64,000 bases of DNA from JBBDJB01 sp040880125 (lineage in GTDB: Bacteria; Planctomycetota; Planctomycetia; Pirellulales; JBBDJB01): assembly GCA_040880125.1 (NCBI GenBank), contig JBBDJB010000012.1:112964-176963 (forward strand). The letters run 5' to 3'. Positions 16,576 through 25,777 of this stretch are shown here, in pieces. A model generated the notes under the pieces. The model saw nothing but the letters and a program-made list of their open reading frames with translations, was not told where the DNA came from and did not search any database. The stretch's first letter is position 1. Each line of letters begins with the position of its first letter. Both the position numbers and the translations under genes were made by a program.

Positions 16576-17984
16576 AGACCCAATTGCAGGCGAACAAAAT
16601 CGCGGCCGGGCGAGTGCTCGTCGTGGATGATCACCAAGCGGCTCGCGAGTCGATCGCCGACGTGCTCCGGCACACCGGGCATCAAGTCGAATGCCGTGGC
16701 AGTGCCCGCGAAGCACTACGCGTTTTGCAAGATGATGCATTTGATGTTGTCGTCACCGATCTGCAGATGCCAGGCATGTCCGGATTGGAGTTCATTCAGC
16801 ACGTCCAGCGGCAGCGGATGGGTGTGCAAATGGTGATGGTCACGGCGCATGCTACTGTCGCCTCGGCGGTTGAAGCCATGCGGCATGGGGCCTTCGACTA
16901 CATCGAGAAGCCCTTCGACGTCGAGCAACTTGAGCAGCGAGTGAACCAGGCCCTGGAGCGGGGACGGCTGCTGGACCGCGGGCTGGCCTGGAACAGCAGC
17001 GGCGGCGGTCAGTCGCCCGTTATGATCGGCAGTAGCGTTCCGATGCGGCAATTGCGCGACCGGATCGCCCAGGTGGCGCCGACGTCCGAGACCGTGCTGA
17101 TCTCTGGCGAAAGCGGCACGGGCAAAGAATTAGTCGCACACAGCATTCACGCCGCCAGCCGCCGCGCCGCCTCGCCACTGGTCGGGCTGAACTGTCCGGT
17201 GCTTTCCGCCCAATTGATGGAGAGCGAGCTGTTTGGGCATGAGCGAGGCGCGTTCACCGGCGCCGACGCGCCGCGGACCGGACGCTTCGAATTGGCCGAC
17301 GGCGGCACGATCCTGCTCGACGAAATCAGCGAGATCGATCTTGGCGTGCAGGCGAAGCTGCTGCGCGTGCTGCAAGAGATGGCGTTCGAACGCGTTGGCT
17401 CGAGCAAGACGATTCGCATCGACGTGCGGGTGCTGGCGACGACGAACCGGGACCTGTTGACGGAGATCCGCGAGTCGCGGTTTCGGCAGGACCTGTACTT
17501 CCGTCTGGCGGTGGTGCCAATTCAGGTGCCTCCGCTACGGCAGCGGCCCAGCGACGTAATTGAATTGGTCGATTACTTCCTGCGGCGGGCGGCCGAGCGA
17601 CTGAGCCGTGAGCCGGCGCAGTTGCGATCTTCAGCCGCTGAACTGCTGGTGGATTATCACTGGCCGGGAAACATTCGCGAATTGGAGAACTTAATCACCC
17701 GAGCGTGCGTGCTGTGCCAGGGCGAGCCGATCTCCGCCGACGACCTGCGGCCATGGCTGATCGATGCCGACGGTAATTCGCCGAGCCACGAGACATCCGT
17801 CCCGGTGGGGTTAAGCCTGGAGGAGATGGAAAAGAAGCTGATCGTGGCGACGCTCGAACATTTTGACGGACACCGTGCGAAGACGGCCCAGGCGCTAGGG
17901 ATCGGCCTCCGTACACTTTCCGGCAAGCTAAAGGCCTACGGCTATGCACCGCGAACGAAGAGCTTTGCCCATGCCGAATGCTAG
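16572..17984 (+). CDS. Sigma-54-dependent response regulator, FleR/FlrC-like
   Basis: With the overlapping ATG at 16572 the protein has 470 residues in the NtrC layout. The receiver domain (residues ~14-130) has VLVVDDHQAARESIADVL with the acidic pair, the phosphoacceptor VVVTDLQMPGMSGLEF and the FDYIEKPFDVEQL end. The AAA+ domain has Walker A GESGTGKELVAHSIH, the sigma-54-contacting GAFTGA loop in HERGAFTGADAPRTGRFEL and Walker B GGTILLDEI. The Fis-type helix-turn-helix is HFDGHRAKTAQALGIGLRTL. It should activate sigma-54 promoters of the basal body, hook and export genes; a matching promoter stands before flgB, 174 bases after this gene. An upstream in-frame ATG at 16509 would overlap the kinase and is less likely. 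Confidence 0.92.
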   Translation: MKTQLQANKIAAGRVLVVDDHQAARESIADVLRHTGHQVECRGSAREALRVLQDDAFDVVVTDLQMPGMSGLEFIQHVQRQRMGVQMVMVTAHATVASAVEAMRHGAFDYIEKPFDVEQLEQRVNQALERGRLLDRGLAWNSSGGGQSPVMIGSSVPMRQLRDRIAQVAPTSETVLISGESGTGKELVAHSIHAASRRAASPLVGLNCPVLSAQLMESELFGHERGAFTGADAPRTGRFELADGGTILLDEISEIDLGVQAKLLRVLQEMAFERVGSSKTIRIDVRVLATTNRDLLTEIRESRFRQDLYFRLAVVPIQVPPLRQRPSDVIELVDYFLRRAAERLSREPAQLRSSAAELLVDYHWPGNIRELENLITRACVLCQGEPISADDLRPWLIDADGNSPSHETSVPVGLSLEEMEKKLIVATLEHFDGHRAKTAQALGIGLRTLSGKLKAYGYAPRTKSFAHAEC

Positions 17985-18157
17985 CGGCACGTTTTGCACG
18001 TCCAATGCGCAGAATTTGCCGATTGGCCGATCCGTCGATCGTGATGCGTGGGACCACGGCGCAGCGGGAGAAGATGGAGGCAACAAGCACAGGTATCGGC
18101 ACTTAGGAGAACCCAGCTAGGTACGGCAGATTGCACGACTGGGGCGATCGACGCTTC

Positions 18158-18173
18158 TGGTATGGCGCTTGCT
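18158..18173 (+). promoter_or_regulatory. Sigma-54 (-24/-12) promoter upstream of flgB
   Basis: TGGTATGGCGCTTGCT: TGG at 18158, TTGC at 18169, GG and GC exactly 10 bases apart, and both boxes close to consensus (TGG-Y-R-Y-N5-TTGCW). It lies 65 bases upstream of flgB and downstream of the gene for the GAFTGA-containing activator, a coherent arrangement. It is likely the promoter for flgB and the long run that follows. Confidence 0.6.
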
Positions 18174-18238
18174 ATTGAAGTGCGCCGCACCGGGGGGCTG
18201 ATGCCGTCACTCTGCGGTCAGTCGACGAAGGCACGGTT

Positions 18239-18679
18239 ATGGCACTACCACTATTTCAGTCAACGACGATTCCGGTCCTGGAACAAGTCGTCAATTTTTC
18301 GCAGGCGCGGCACGGCGTGTTGGCCGGTAACGTGGCAAACCTGGACGTTCCCGGCTATCGCGTGCGCGACCTTTCGCCGGAGGCGTTTCAAGACAGCTTA
18401 AAGCAGGCCATCGAGCGCCGTGACAACGTTGCACATTATCACTACGGCGGATACGCCCAGAGCGACCGGTCGCCGCCCGGGTTCGAGGATAGGTACGACA
18501 ACTTTCGGGAAGTAAAGGACTCGCTTAAGAGCATCCTTTACCACGACGACAGCAACGTAGGCATTGAGCACCAGATCACGGAAATCACAAAGAACCAGGC
18601 GCAGCACGATCTGGCAATGACCATTCTTGTCAGCCAGTTTCGACTGCTCCAGGCGGCCATCAGCGAGCGGGTGGCCTGA
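18239..18679 (+). CDS. flgB: Flagellar proximal rod protein FlgB
   Basis: A 146-residue rod protein. The start shows the rod/hook N-terminal motif, QARHGVLAGNVANLDVPGYRVRDL (conserved ANxDxPGYRxRD). The C-terminal helix is EHQITEITKNQAQHDLAMTI. FlgB forms part of the proximal rod between the MS ring and the distal rod and is exported by the type III system. It is the first gene after the sigma-54 site, followed by flgC and fliE as in most genomes. Length is normal. Confidence 0.92.
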   Translation: MALPLFQSTTIPVLEQVVNFSQARHGVLAGNVANLDVPGYRVRDLSPEAFQDSLKQAIERRDNVAHYHYGGYAQSDRSPPGFEDRYDNFREVKDSLKSILYHDDSNVGIEHQITEITKNQAQHDLAMTILVSQFRLLQAAISERVA

Positions 18680-18731
18680 CGTTCGCGCGACAGTGCATTG
18701 CTTTTATAGTTCGTGCCTGAGGAGAGACGGA

Positions 18732-19142
18732 ATGTTTTCGGCCTTTGACGTCAGTACGAGCGGTATGGTGGCACAACGAATTCGGCTGAATGCCATCTCC
18801 TCAAACATCGCCAACATGTCGACCACGCGGAATGAAGCCGGCGAGGCAGTGCCGTACTCGCCTCGCTACGTGACCTTTCAGACCGACGCGGATATTGCTA
18901 CACCCGGCGGCGGCAACGGCGTCAGCATCGCCGCGGTCGAATACTCCGACAAGCAGCCGCGGCTGAAGTTTCAGCCCTGGCATCAGGATGCAAACGAAGA
19001 CGGCATGGTGGCTTATCCGAACGTCGACATGGTGACGGAGTTTGTGGACGCCATGGAAGCCACGCGTGCCTACGAGGCGAATATCGGCGTGATGGAAATC
19101 ACCAAGAGCCTGGCGCAGCAGACGCTGAAGATTCTGGCTTAG
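18732..19142 (+). CDS. flgC: Flagellar proximal rod protein FlgC
   Basis: A 136-residue rod protein starting MFSAFDVSTSGMVAQRIRLN, preceded by a GAGGAGAG ribosome site. A frame extension to 18627 would overlap flgB and is not needed. The N-terminal motif AISSNIANMSTTRNEAG is followed by VPYSPRYVTFQTD, and the C-terminal helix reads VDAMEATRAYEANIGVMEIT, the FlgC/FlgG-like end. It assembles on FlgB in the proximal rod. All features are normal. Confidence 0.94.
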   Translation: MFSAFDVSTSGMVAQRIRLNAISSNIANMSTTRNEAGEAVPYSPRYVTFQTDADIATPGGGNGVSIAAVEYSDKQPRLKFQPWHQDANEDGMVAYPNVDMVTEFVDAMEATRAYEANIGVMEITKSLAQQTLKILA

Positions 19143-19248
19143 CCTGCGGCATTGCGGCTTCAATCGCTTAGAGACAAATTGATTCGGTGGATGACCAACT
19201 TGCACGGCAGAGTTGCAATCGCGTGCAAGGCAGCCCCAGCAAATCGCC

Positions 19249-19548
19249 ATGAACCCGATCAACGGAGTCCAGCTACCACAGCACTTGCCTAGCCTGGGCA
19301 CACTCGGTAGCTCACAACCGGCCGAAGATTCGTCCTTTAAGAACATGCTGCTGGACTCGATCCAGCAGGTGAACTCAATGCAGCAGCAGGCCGACCAGGC
19401 GGTCGAAGGGCTGTTCACCGGTAAGGACGTGACTCCGGCCGAGGTGCTCACCGCCGTGCAGAAGGCCGATGTCGCCTTCCGGCTGATGATGCAAACGCGA
19501 AACAAACTCGTTCAGGTGTACCAGGAGATCCAGGATATCCGGATTTGA
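19249..19548 (+). CDS. fliE: MS ring-rod junction protein FliE
   Basis: A 99-residue protein from the ATG at 19249. It ends with the FliE signature DVTPAEVLTAVQKADVAFRL and then MMQTRNKLVQVYQEIQDIRI. The middle is helical (FKNMLLDSIQQVNSMQQQAD). FliE is the first exported protein and joins the MS ring (FliF) to the rod. It lies between flgC and fliF, the normal order. An upstream in-frame ATG at 19213 is possible but would add nothing conserved. Confidence 0.93.
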   Translation: MNPINGVQLPQHLPSLGTLGSSQPAEDSSFKNMLLDSIQQVNSMQQQADQAVEGLFTGKDVTPAEVLTAVQKADVAFRLMMQTRNKLVQVYQEIQDIRI

Positions 19549-19726
19549 GGCGCGCCTCGGCTTGTCGGCACGAGACGGGTGGGTCTTGTGTCATCAGGTA
19601 GCCAAGCAGAGGACGCGCAGTTCGGAGCGGCACGCTGCTGACGGAGTTAGCGGCGGCACGTTGCGGTCGTGCGACGACTGCAGCTAACTCCTAGCATAGT
19701 TATTCATCGCGAAGCGAGGACCAGGG

Positions 19727-21376
19727 ATGGAATCGCTCAATCGTGCGGCGGCGCAACTGCGCGAATTGTTTCTGAGTATGACGCCTGGCGCGCGCCTGAC
19801 GGCGGCGCTGCTCTTGATTATCGTGGTCGTCAGCCTGACCTATCTCTTCAAGGGCCAAGCCGGCTCCACCGACACGTACCTGATGGGGGGCGAGTATTTC
19901 GAATCCGACGACGTGAGGGCAATGCTGGCCGCCTTTGGTCAGGCGGATCTGAACGACTACGAACTCGAAGGCAACCGTATCCGTATCCCCGCCTCGAAGA
20001 AGCACGTCTACATGGCAGCGCTGGCGGACGCCGGGGCGATGCCTCCCAGCTTCGGCTCATATCTTCAAACGGCGCTCGACGGCGGCAGCATCTTCATGAC
20101 CAAGGACGAAGAGCAGTCCCGGCTGCGCGTCGCACGGCAAAACGAGTTGAACCTGATCCTGCGGGAGATGGACGGCATCGATAAGGCATCGGTCCTGACG
20201 GACGTGAAGAAGTCGGGCGGCCTTTCCCGCGAGGACATCCTCACCGCTACGGTCGCGATCAAGCCGACGTCCGGCGAACAGTTCGACAGGGGGCGGCTGC
20301 TCCGACTGCGGCACCTGGTCGCCGGTGCGGTGGCGGGGCTGAAGCCGGAAAACGTCACTGTAACCGATACCACAAGCGGCCGCATCCTTGGCGGCGGCGG
20401 CGACGCGCCGGTCGATGCGGTCGAGGACGCCTACTACAGCCGCAAGCAGCACTATGAGCAGTCCGTCGAGCAGCAAATACGCGAGTTGCTCGCCGCGATT
20501 CCGAACGTCGTGGTGAAGGTCAACGCCGAGCTTGATACGGAGATGAACCACGTCGAGGAGTCGCTCAAGCACGACGAGAAGGCGGTGCCGCAGCAGACTG
20601 TCACGAAAACGGTCTCCACGACAAGTGAGACCACAACTCCCGGCGGACGAATCGGTTTAGCGGCACAAGGACCGGGCGCCACGCCCGTTCAGCAGTCGGC
20701 CAGCCGCACGACCAAATCGTCAGAGGATATTACCGACGACAGCACGTCCAATCTCGTCGGCGGCACGCGCATTACGCGCGAAGTTAAGGGACTCACGCCA
20801 AAGCAGGCTCGGGCTGCGATCGCGATTCCCAGTGACTATTTCGTACAGGTGTGGCGAGAGAACAATCGGCCGGCCGAGGGCGCGGAACCAGCGAGTCCTG
20901 ATGCAGCGGAACTGACGAAAATCAAAGAGGCCGAGATCAAGAAGATCGAAGAGGCCGTGGCCAGTCTGCTGCCAACGCCGCCGGCGGGCGTCGACCCGCT
21001 GCCGCGCGTGACGGTAACCACGTTTCAATCGCTTTCGGTCGATCCGATCGAAGAGCCGTCGTTCGCCCAAAACGCCCTCGTCTGGACGGGGCAGAATGGC
21101 GGCACGCTCTCCATGATGGGCCTGGCAGTCTTCGGGCTGGTGATGCTTCGTTCGCTGGTCCGCTCCGTGCCGTACGATGCGCCGCCGGCCTCCGCGCCGA
21201 CACTTTCGGTCGTGCATCAAGACAGCGAGCCCGAGGACGAGCAAGCATCAAAGCCGCGGGTTCGCCGGAAGAACGTGCACGGACCGTCGCTCAAGGAAGA
21301 CCTCACCGAGATGGTCCACGAAGATCCCGACGCGGCGGCGGCAATCTTGCGCAATTGGATTGGCAACGCGGGTTAA
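19727..21376 (+). CDS. fliF: Flagellar MS-ring protein FliF
   Basis: A 549-residue membrane protein. The N-terminal helix is LTAALLLIIVVVSLTYLF (about residues 24-41), followed by the secretin-like ring-building motifs (YLMGGEYFESDDVRAMLAAF; RIRIPASKKHVYMAALADAG). The C-terminal membrane helix is near residues 454-475 (LSMMGLAVFGLVMLRSLVRS), and the cytoplasmic tail ends DLTEMVHEDPDAAAAILRNW, which binds FliG. FliF makes the ring in the inner membrane that carries rod and C ring. The periplasmic ring part has an extended linker with many T, S and E residues. The gene sits between fliE and fliG as usual. Confidence 0.95.
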   Translation: MESLNRAAAQLRELFLSMTPGARLTAALLLIIVVVSLTYLFKGQAGSTDTYLMGGEYFESDDVRAMLAAFGQADLNDYELEGNRIRIPASKKHVYMAALADAGAMPPSFGSYLQTALDGGSIFMTKDEEQSRLRVARQNELNLILREMDGIDKASVLTDVKKSGGLSREDILTATVAIKPTSGEQFDRGRLLRLRHLVAGAVAGLKPENVTVTDTTSGRILGGGGDAPVDAVEDAYYSRKQHYEQSVEQQIRELLAAIPNVVVKVNAELDTEMNHVEESLKHDEKAVPQQTVTKTVSTTSETTTPGGRIGLAAQGPGATPVQQSASRTTKSSEDITDDSTSNLVGGTRITREVKGLTPKQARAAIAIPSDYFVQVWRENNRPAEGAEPASPDAAELTKIKEAEIKKIEEAVASLLPTPPAGVDPLPRVTVTTFQSLSVDPIEEPSFAQNALVWTGQNGGTLSMMGLAVFGLVMLRSLVRSVPYDAPPASAPTLSVVHQDSEPEDEQASKPRVRRKNVHGPSLKEDLTEMVHEDPDAAAAILRNWIGNAG

Positions 21377-21389
21377 GGACAGCCACAGC

Positions 21390-22454
21390 ATGGACAATAC
21401 AGATCCCGGACTTCGCAAGGCGGCGGTACTGATCGCCACACTCGGCGCGGCTCAGGCGGAGAAGCTGCTCGGCCAGCTTACGCCGGTTCAGGCAGCGCAG
21501 GTCCGCACCGCGGTGGCCAAGTTGCAGGAGCTCGATCCGGAAGAGCGGGACGAGGTCATCGAGCAGTTTGTACACGGGCGGTTTGTGATGCGGGCCATCG
21601 GCAGTGGCGGCGTTGATCTAGACGAAGGTTTGGCCGCGCGGTTCACCGATGTTTCTGAGATGAATTCGTCAACAGAACCGGCTTCGCCGGAGACCAAAAC
21701 AACAACCGAGCGTGCCGCCCCACCGGCGCCGTTTCGCTTCCTCGACGAAGCCGATCCGCAGTCGCTAGTTCCTTTCTTAATGCGAGAACGGCCGCAGACG
21801 GTGGCGGTCGTGCTTTCTTACCTCTCGCCGGCCCGTGCGGCCGATGCGCTGACGGCTCTACCACGGGAGCTTCAAGTCGAAGTCGTCCGGCGGCTGGCGG
21901 ACCTGGACTCGACCGATCACGAGAGCGTCCGAGTCGTCGAGCGCGAGCTTCAAGACTGGATGGACCAGCAGCGGCAGCGGAACCACTGCCGCGATGCCGG
22001 CCTCACCGCCGTGAACGGCATCCTGGAAGCAGCCGGCGCACGTCACACACAGGCGATTCTGGCCGCCTTACGCGAACGCGATCAAGGGCTGGCAAACCGA
22101 CTGGGCGGCGATCCGACGCTGTGCTTTCCCAGCCAAGCTTCAACGATCGTTCCGCTGTCGTTCGACCAGGTCACGTTCCTGGATGGCGACAGCATGGAAG
22201 ATCTACTCCGCGAGGCAGAGCCTGAGCTTGTGCTGCTCGCCTTGGCCGGAACGACCGACGTGCAGTTTCAGCGGATCGTGCGACTCTTGCCGAAGCCCGA
22301 GGCACGGGCACTTCGGCGCCGGGTTGATCATTTGGGTCCGACACGGCTGACCGACGTGGTCGCCGCGCAGCAAGAGTTGGCAGCGTTGGCGACACGTCTG
22401 CGATCCCAAACGCATTCGCCGGCCGAGTCGCGGTTCGAGTCGGTAGCGGTTTGA
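21390..22454 (+). CDS. fliG: Flagellar motor switch protein FliG
   Basis: A 354-residue C-ring protein. The N-terminal part (LRKAAVLIATLGAAQAEKLL) binds FliF. The middle domain begins QSLVPFLMRERPQTVAVVLS, where the usual EHPQ motif reads ERPQ. The C-terminal domain contains the torque helix region SMEDLLREAEPELVLLALAG and then ARALRRRVDHLGPTRLTDVV. FliG transmits torque from MotA to the ring and helps switching. It starts 13 bases after fliF. The C-terminal part is divergent from the E. coli protein, so charged motor residues are not assigned here. Confidence 0.93.
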   Translation: MDNTDPGLRKAAVLIATLGAAQAEKLLGQLTPVQAAQVRTAVAKLQELDPEERDEVIEQFVHGRFVMRAIGSGGVDLDEGLAARFTDVSEMNSSTEPASPETKTTTERAAPPAPFRFLDEADPQSLVPFLMRERPQTVAVVLSYLSPARAADALTALPRELQVEVVRRLADLDSTDHESVRVVERELQDWMDQQRQRNHCRDAGLTAVNGILEAAGARHTQAILAALRERDQGLANRLGGDPTLCFPSQASTIVPLSFDQVTFLDGDSMEDLLREAEPELVLLALAGTTDVQFQRIVRLLPKPEARALRRRVDHLGPTRLTDVVAAQQELAALATRLRSQTHSPAESRFESVAV

Positions 22455-22528
22455 TATTCCACCAGCAATCGGCAGCAAAGCGCAACAGCGACAATCGGTG
22501 GCTCACAATCAAGGACGTATTTCGAGTT

Positions 22529-23200
22529 ATGTCGACGATCATCAAATCTGCCACAGGACGACAAAGCGGTTCAAGTGGTTCGGCCCAGCCGGTGGCCTTC
22601 CAACTGGATGATATGGCCGGCCAGGCCGGCAAATATCTCGACAATGTCCGCCATCAGGCGGCGAAGATCGTCGCTCAGGCCCGCAAGGATGCGGATTCCA
22701 TCAAGGCCAAGGCGGAGGCCGACGGTCGACAGGCGGCGCTGCGCGCCGTCGAAAAGGTGATGGAGGAGAAAGTTCACTCCCAGTTGGCTACACTTCTGCC
22801 CGCCCTGCGAAAGTCGATCGAGAACATCGGGCGCTCGCGCCAGGAGTGGATGCAGCACTGGGAGAAAAGCGCCCTGCGCGTGGCCTCGGCCATTGCCGAG
22901 CGAGTGATTCGGCGCGAGGCGAGCCAGCAGCCGCAAATTACGCTCGACCTGATTCGCGAGGCGTTGGAGCTGGCTGCCGGCAGTGCGGATATCGCCATTC
23001 ATCTTCACCCACAGGACCATGCGGCGCTGGGGCGACAGGTCGAGTCGTTGGTCGCCGAGTTGGTGCGCTTAGCACCTGCTTCGGTGTTGGCCGATCCGCA
23101 AGTGTCGCTCGGCGGCTGCCGAGTCGAAACACGGTTTGGCGTGATCGACCAACAATTCGAGGCTCAACTGGCACGCATTGAGCAAGAGTTGACCGACTAG
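22529..23200 (+). CDS. fliH: Flagellar export ATPase regulator FliH
   Basis: A 223-residue protein, ATG at 22529 with an AAGGAC site upstream. The middle is a long alanine/glutamine/charged helix (AAKIVAQARKDADSIKAKAE) that extends into the HWEKSALRVASAIAERVIRR segment shared with ATP synthase b/delta subunits. The C-terminal globular part (SLGGCRVETRFGVIDQQFEA) is the FliI-binding domain. FliH keeps the ATPase FliI inactive and docks it on the C ring. Neighbours fliG and fliI support the call. Confidence 0.9.
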   Translation: MSTIIKSATGRQSGSSGSAQPVAFQLDDMAGQAGKYLDNVRHQAAKIVAQARKDADSIKAKAEADGRQAALRAVEKVMEEKVHSQLATLLPALRKSIENIGRSRQEWMQHWEKSALRVASAIAERVIRREASQQPQITLDLIREALELAAGSADIAIHLHPQDHAALGRQVESLVAELVRLAPASVLADPQVSLGGCRVETRFGVIDQQFEAQLARIEQELTD

Positions 23201-23226
23201 CTGCACATGCTTTCCTGGAAAATACC

Positions 23227-24585
23227 ATGCAACCTCTACTTCACGAACTGAAATCGTCGATGACCACCGCGCTGACAGGAAGCGTCCTTCAGACGGTAGG
23301 GACGACCGCCGCGGTCGCCGATTTTCCGGCGCCGGTGGGAGCGATTGTCGATATTGAGCGGCAGTCCGGCGAGCCCGTTCGCGCAGAGGTAATCGGCTTT
23401 CGAGACTCCCACACGATTGTCTATCCCTATCACAGCCTCAGCGGGGTGCGGCGGGGAAGCCGTGTTCGCCTTGTCCGCACGGCTCGCCGCGTGCGCGTCG
23501 GGCCGGAGTTGCTAGGTCGCGTTATCGACGCCCATGGGCGGTGCGTCGATTTGCTGCCGCAGCCGGTGCTGGTCGACCGTGTGCGGTTTGATCAAGCACC
23601 GCTGGCCGCCGTGCAGCGTCCCCGCATCGATACGGCGCTCGCTACGGGCGTTCGTGCAATTGACGGACTGTTGTGCTGCGGATGCGGTCAGCGGATGGGC
23701 GTCTTTTCCGGCTCCGGAGTCGGAAAGAGCGTGCTGCTGGGAATGATGGGCCGCTATACCTCGGCCGACGTGATCGTGATCGCGCTGATCGGCGAGCGCG
23801 GCCGCGAAGTTAACGAATTCATCGAGCGCGACCTGGGCCCACAGGGACTGGCGCGAAGCGTCGTGGTAGTGGCGACCAGTGACGAGCCGGCACTGGTGCG
23901 GGTTCACGCCGCCGATACCGCGACTGCCGTGGCCGAATACTTTCGCGACCGCGGACAAAACGTATTGCTGCTGATGGACTCGGTCACGCGCTTCGCCATG
24001 GCGCAGCGCGAGATAGGCCTGGCCGCCGGAGAACCGCCCACGACGCGAGGCTATCCGCCGTCGGTTTTTGCGCTGCTTCCCAAGCTGGTTGAACGGGCCG
24101 GTCGCACCCCCGAGGGAAGCATCACGGCGTTTTATTCAGTCCTGGTAGAAGGCGACGATGACAGCGAACCGATTTCCGACACCGTCCGCGGCCTGCTCGA
24201 CGGCCATACGTGGCTATCGCGAAAAATCGCCTCGCGGGGCCACTACCCGGCTATCGACGTGCTGTCCAGCATCAGCCGGCTGGTGACCGAAGTGGCGACG
24301 ACGGAGCAGCGTTCGGACGTCCAAGTGATTCGCGAGCTGCTATCGGCCTATCGCGATCATGAAGATCTGATTTCGATCGGCGCCTACCGCCGTGGAGCCA
24401 ATCGTGCAGTTGACGCGGCGATTGACATGCGCGAAGCGATCGACGGCTTTCTCCGCCAAGACACCGACGATCAAGCCGAGCTGGCAAATACTCGGGCGAG
24501 GTTAAAGCAATTGGCCGATCAGTGCCGAGCGCGACTGCAAGGCCCACAGATGACCAAAGCACAAGCAGCGCCGGCCGCAGGTTAG
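23227..24585 (+). CDS. fliI: Flagellar type III export ATPase FliI
   Basis: A 452-residue ATPase of the F1-beta/FliI family. Walker A is GVFSGSGVGKSVLLGM (near residues 158-173), then VIALIGERGREVNEF and Walker B VLLLMDSVTRFAMAQREIGL; the end of the catalytic part is GSITAFYSVLVEGDDDSEPI. It energises unfolding and entry of substrates into the flagellar export channel and forms a hexamer with FliJ at its centre. The gene follows fliH by 26 bases and precedes fliJ. Length and motifs are normal. Confidence 0.96.
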   Translation: MQPLLHELKSSMTTALTGSVLQTVGTTAAVADFPAPVGAIVDIERQSGEPVRAEVIGFRDSHTIVYPYHSLSGVRRGSRVRLVRTARRVRVGPELLGRVIDAHGRCVDLLPQPVLVDRVRFDQAPLAAVQRPRIDTALATGVRAIDGLLCCGCGQRMGVFSGSGVGKSVLLGMMGRYTSADVIVIALIGERGREVNEFIERDLGPQGLARSVVVVATSDEPALVRVHAADTATAVAEYFRDRGQNVLLLMDSVTRFAMAQREIGLAAGEPPTTRGYPPSVFALLPKLVERAGRTPEGSITAFYSVLVEGDDDSEPISDTVRGLLDGHTWLSRKIASRGHYPAIDVLSSISRLVTEVATTEQRSDVQVIRELLSAYRDHEDLISIGAYRRGANRAVDAAIDMREAIDGFLRQDTDDQAELANTRARLKQLADQCRARLQGPQMTKAQAAPAAG

Positions 24586-24618
24586 GGGCAGTGACTGCGC
24601 AGAAAGCAATGCGAGACG

Positions 24619-25071
24619 ATGGCAAAACAACGCTTCCGACTAGAGACGCTGCTGCGGCTGCGGGCATTATCCCGCGAAGAGCGGCAGCGCGCACTGGCAG
24701 AGGCGTACCAGGCAGAGACGCAACTGGAGCAGCAACGATTGCAGCTCGATGCGGAACTCGCCAACGTGCGCAACGACTACCGGGAGGCTTCGCGGCAAGG
24801 ACAGATGGACGTTGATCGGCTGATGGCGTCACAGCGGTACGAGTTGACACTGCAGGTACAAGTGAGGCAGATCGCCGAACAGCAGCGGATGCTAGCCGAG
24901 GAAACGCAGCGCCGGCGCGAGGCGCTGGTCGAGGCGGATCGGCTAGTGAAGGTTCTGGAGCGGCTACGCGAAGTGCACCTCCAGAGACACCGCGACGCGG
25001 ATCGAAAGGCCGAGGAAAAAACCCTCGACGAAGTCGCAGCGCGAACAGTGCGTGAGGCACGACAAGTATGA
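24619..25071 (+). CDS. fliJ: Flagellar export stalk protein FliJ
   Basis: A 150-residue all-helical coiled-coil protein. Its start (FRLETLLRLRALSREERQRA) fits the FliJ pattern F-x-L-x-x-L-L-x-x-R, and the body is highly charged heptad sequence. FliJ acts as the rotor-like stalk of the FliI hexamer and contacts FlhA. Sequence identity is always low in this family, so position directly after fliI is the main support. The stop overlaps the next ATG by 4 bases, so translation is coupled. Confidence 0.88.
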   Translation: MAKQRFRLETLLRLRALSREERQRALAEAYQAETQLEQQRLQLDAELANVRNDYREASRQGQMDVDRLMASQRYELTLQVQVRQIAEQQRMLAEETQRRREALVEADRLVKVLERLREVHLQRHRDADRKAEEKTLDEVAARTVREARQV

Positions 25072-25766
25072 GAATCCTGGTGCGCCTGGCAAGCTGGGTA
25101 TTCGTCTATTTGTGTATCGGTAGCATCGTCACGGCCGCCGTGGGGATGGGCTACTTGTGGAGTTCAGGAAAGCTCGACGATGAGAAGCTGGTAAAGATCC
25201 TGGCCGTCGTGCACGACGTAACCATCGAGAAAGAGGAGACACCCCGATCCGCTTCCCAAGCGGCAGGCGCACAGCAGCCCTCTTATGACGAGAACGAGAC
25301 AGTGCGTGACATCATGATGCGCAAGCTGGAGTTGAAGCGACTCGCAGTGGACAAAGCAATCGAAGATATCCGATACAAGCGGCAACAGCTCGACAGCGAC
25401 CGCGAACGTCACCAGAGGCTGGTGTCCACGTTCGACGCAAAGCTTGAAAGCCTGTTCGGCGAGGCCACCGCGGAGGGTTTCGCCAAGCAGCGGCGCATTT
25501 GGGAGAACATCAAGTCGACCCAGGCAAAGGATCAGATTATCCAGATGGTCGAGCAGGAGGAGATCGAGGACGTGGTGGCCATTCTCTCGGAGATGCCGGT
25601 GGAGAAGCAGGCCAAGATCGTGAGCCAGTTTACAACGGAAGCAGAGATCGAGGTTCTGGACAATATCTTGCGGATGGTTCGCCAGGGCCTGCCGCAGACG
25701 GCCCTGATCGAACAGACCCGTAACAGCGCGGACGTCAGCGCTCCGAACCCAATCGGTACGCCCTAG
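25068..25766 (+). CDS. MotE-like protein, membrane anchor plus MgtE-N-like domain
   Basis: A 232-residue protein. One membrane helix lies near the start (VFVYLCIGSIVTAAVGMGYL), then a coiled coil (residues ~90-140, RLAVDKAIEDIRYKRQQLDS), then a helical domain related to the MgtE N-terminal region (IEDVVAILSEMPVEKQAKIV, followed by EIEVLDNILRMVRQG). This is the MotE/FliJ-neighbour type found in several flagellar clusters, where it chaperones or stabilises a stator protein. It overlaps fliJ by 4 bases and precedes fliK by 11 bases. Whether it serves the stator or the export apparatus here is open. Confidence 0.75.
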   Translation: MRILVRLASWVFVYLCIGSIVTAAVGMGYLWSSGKLDDEKLVKILAVVHDVTIEKEETPRSASQAAGAQQPSYDENETVRDIMMRKLELKRLAVDKAIEDIRYKRQQLDSDRERHQRLVSTFDAKLESLFGEATAEGFAKQRRIWENIKSTQAKDQIIQMVEQEEIEDVVAILSEMPVEKQAKIVSQFTTEAEIEVLDNILRMVRQGLPQTALIEQTRNSADVSAPNPIGTP

Positions 25767-25777
25767 GACATCGCCCC

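Noticed and set aside
17986..17997. GGCACGTTTTGC as sigma-54 promoter after the response regulator
   Set aside because: GG and GC are only 8 bases apart instead of 10; the site at 18158 has correct spacing.
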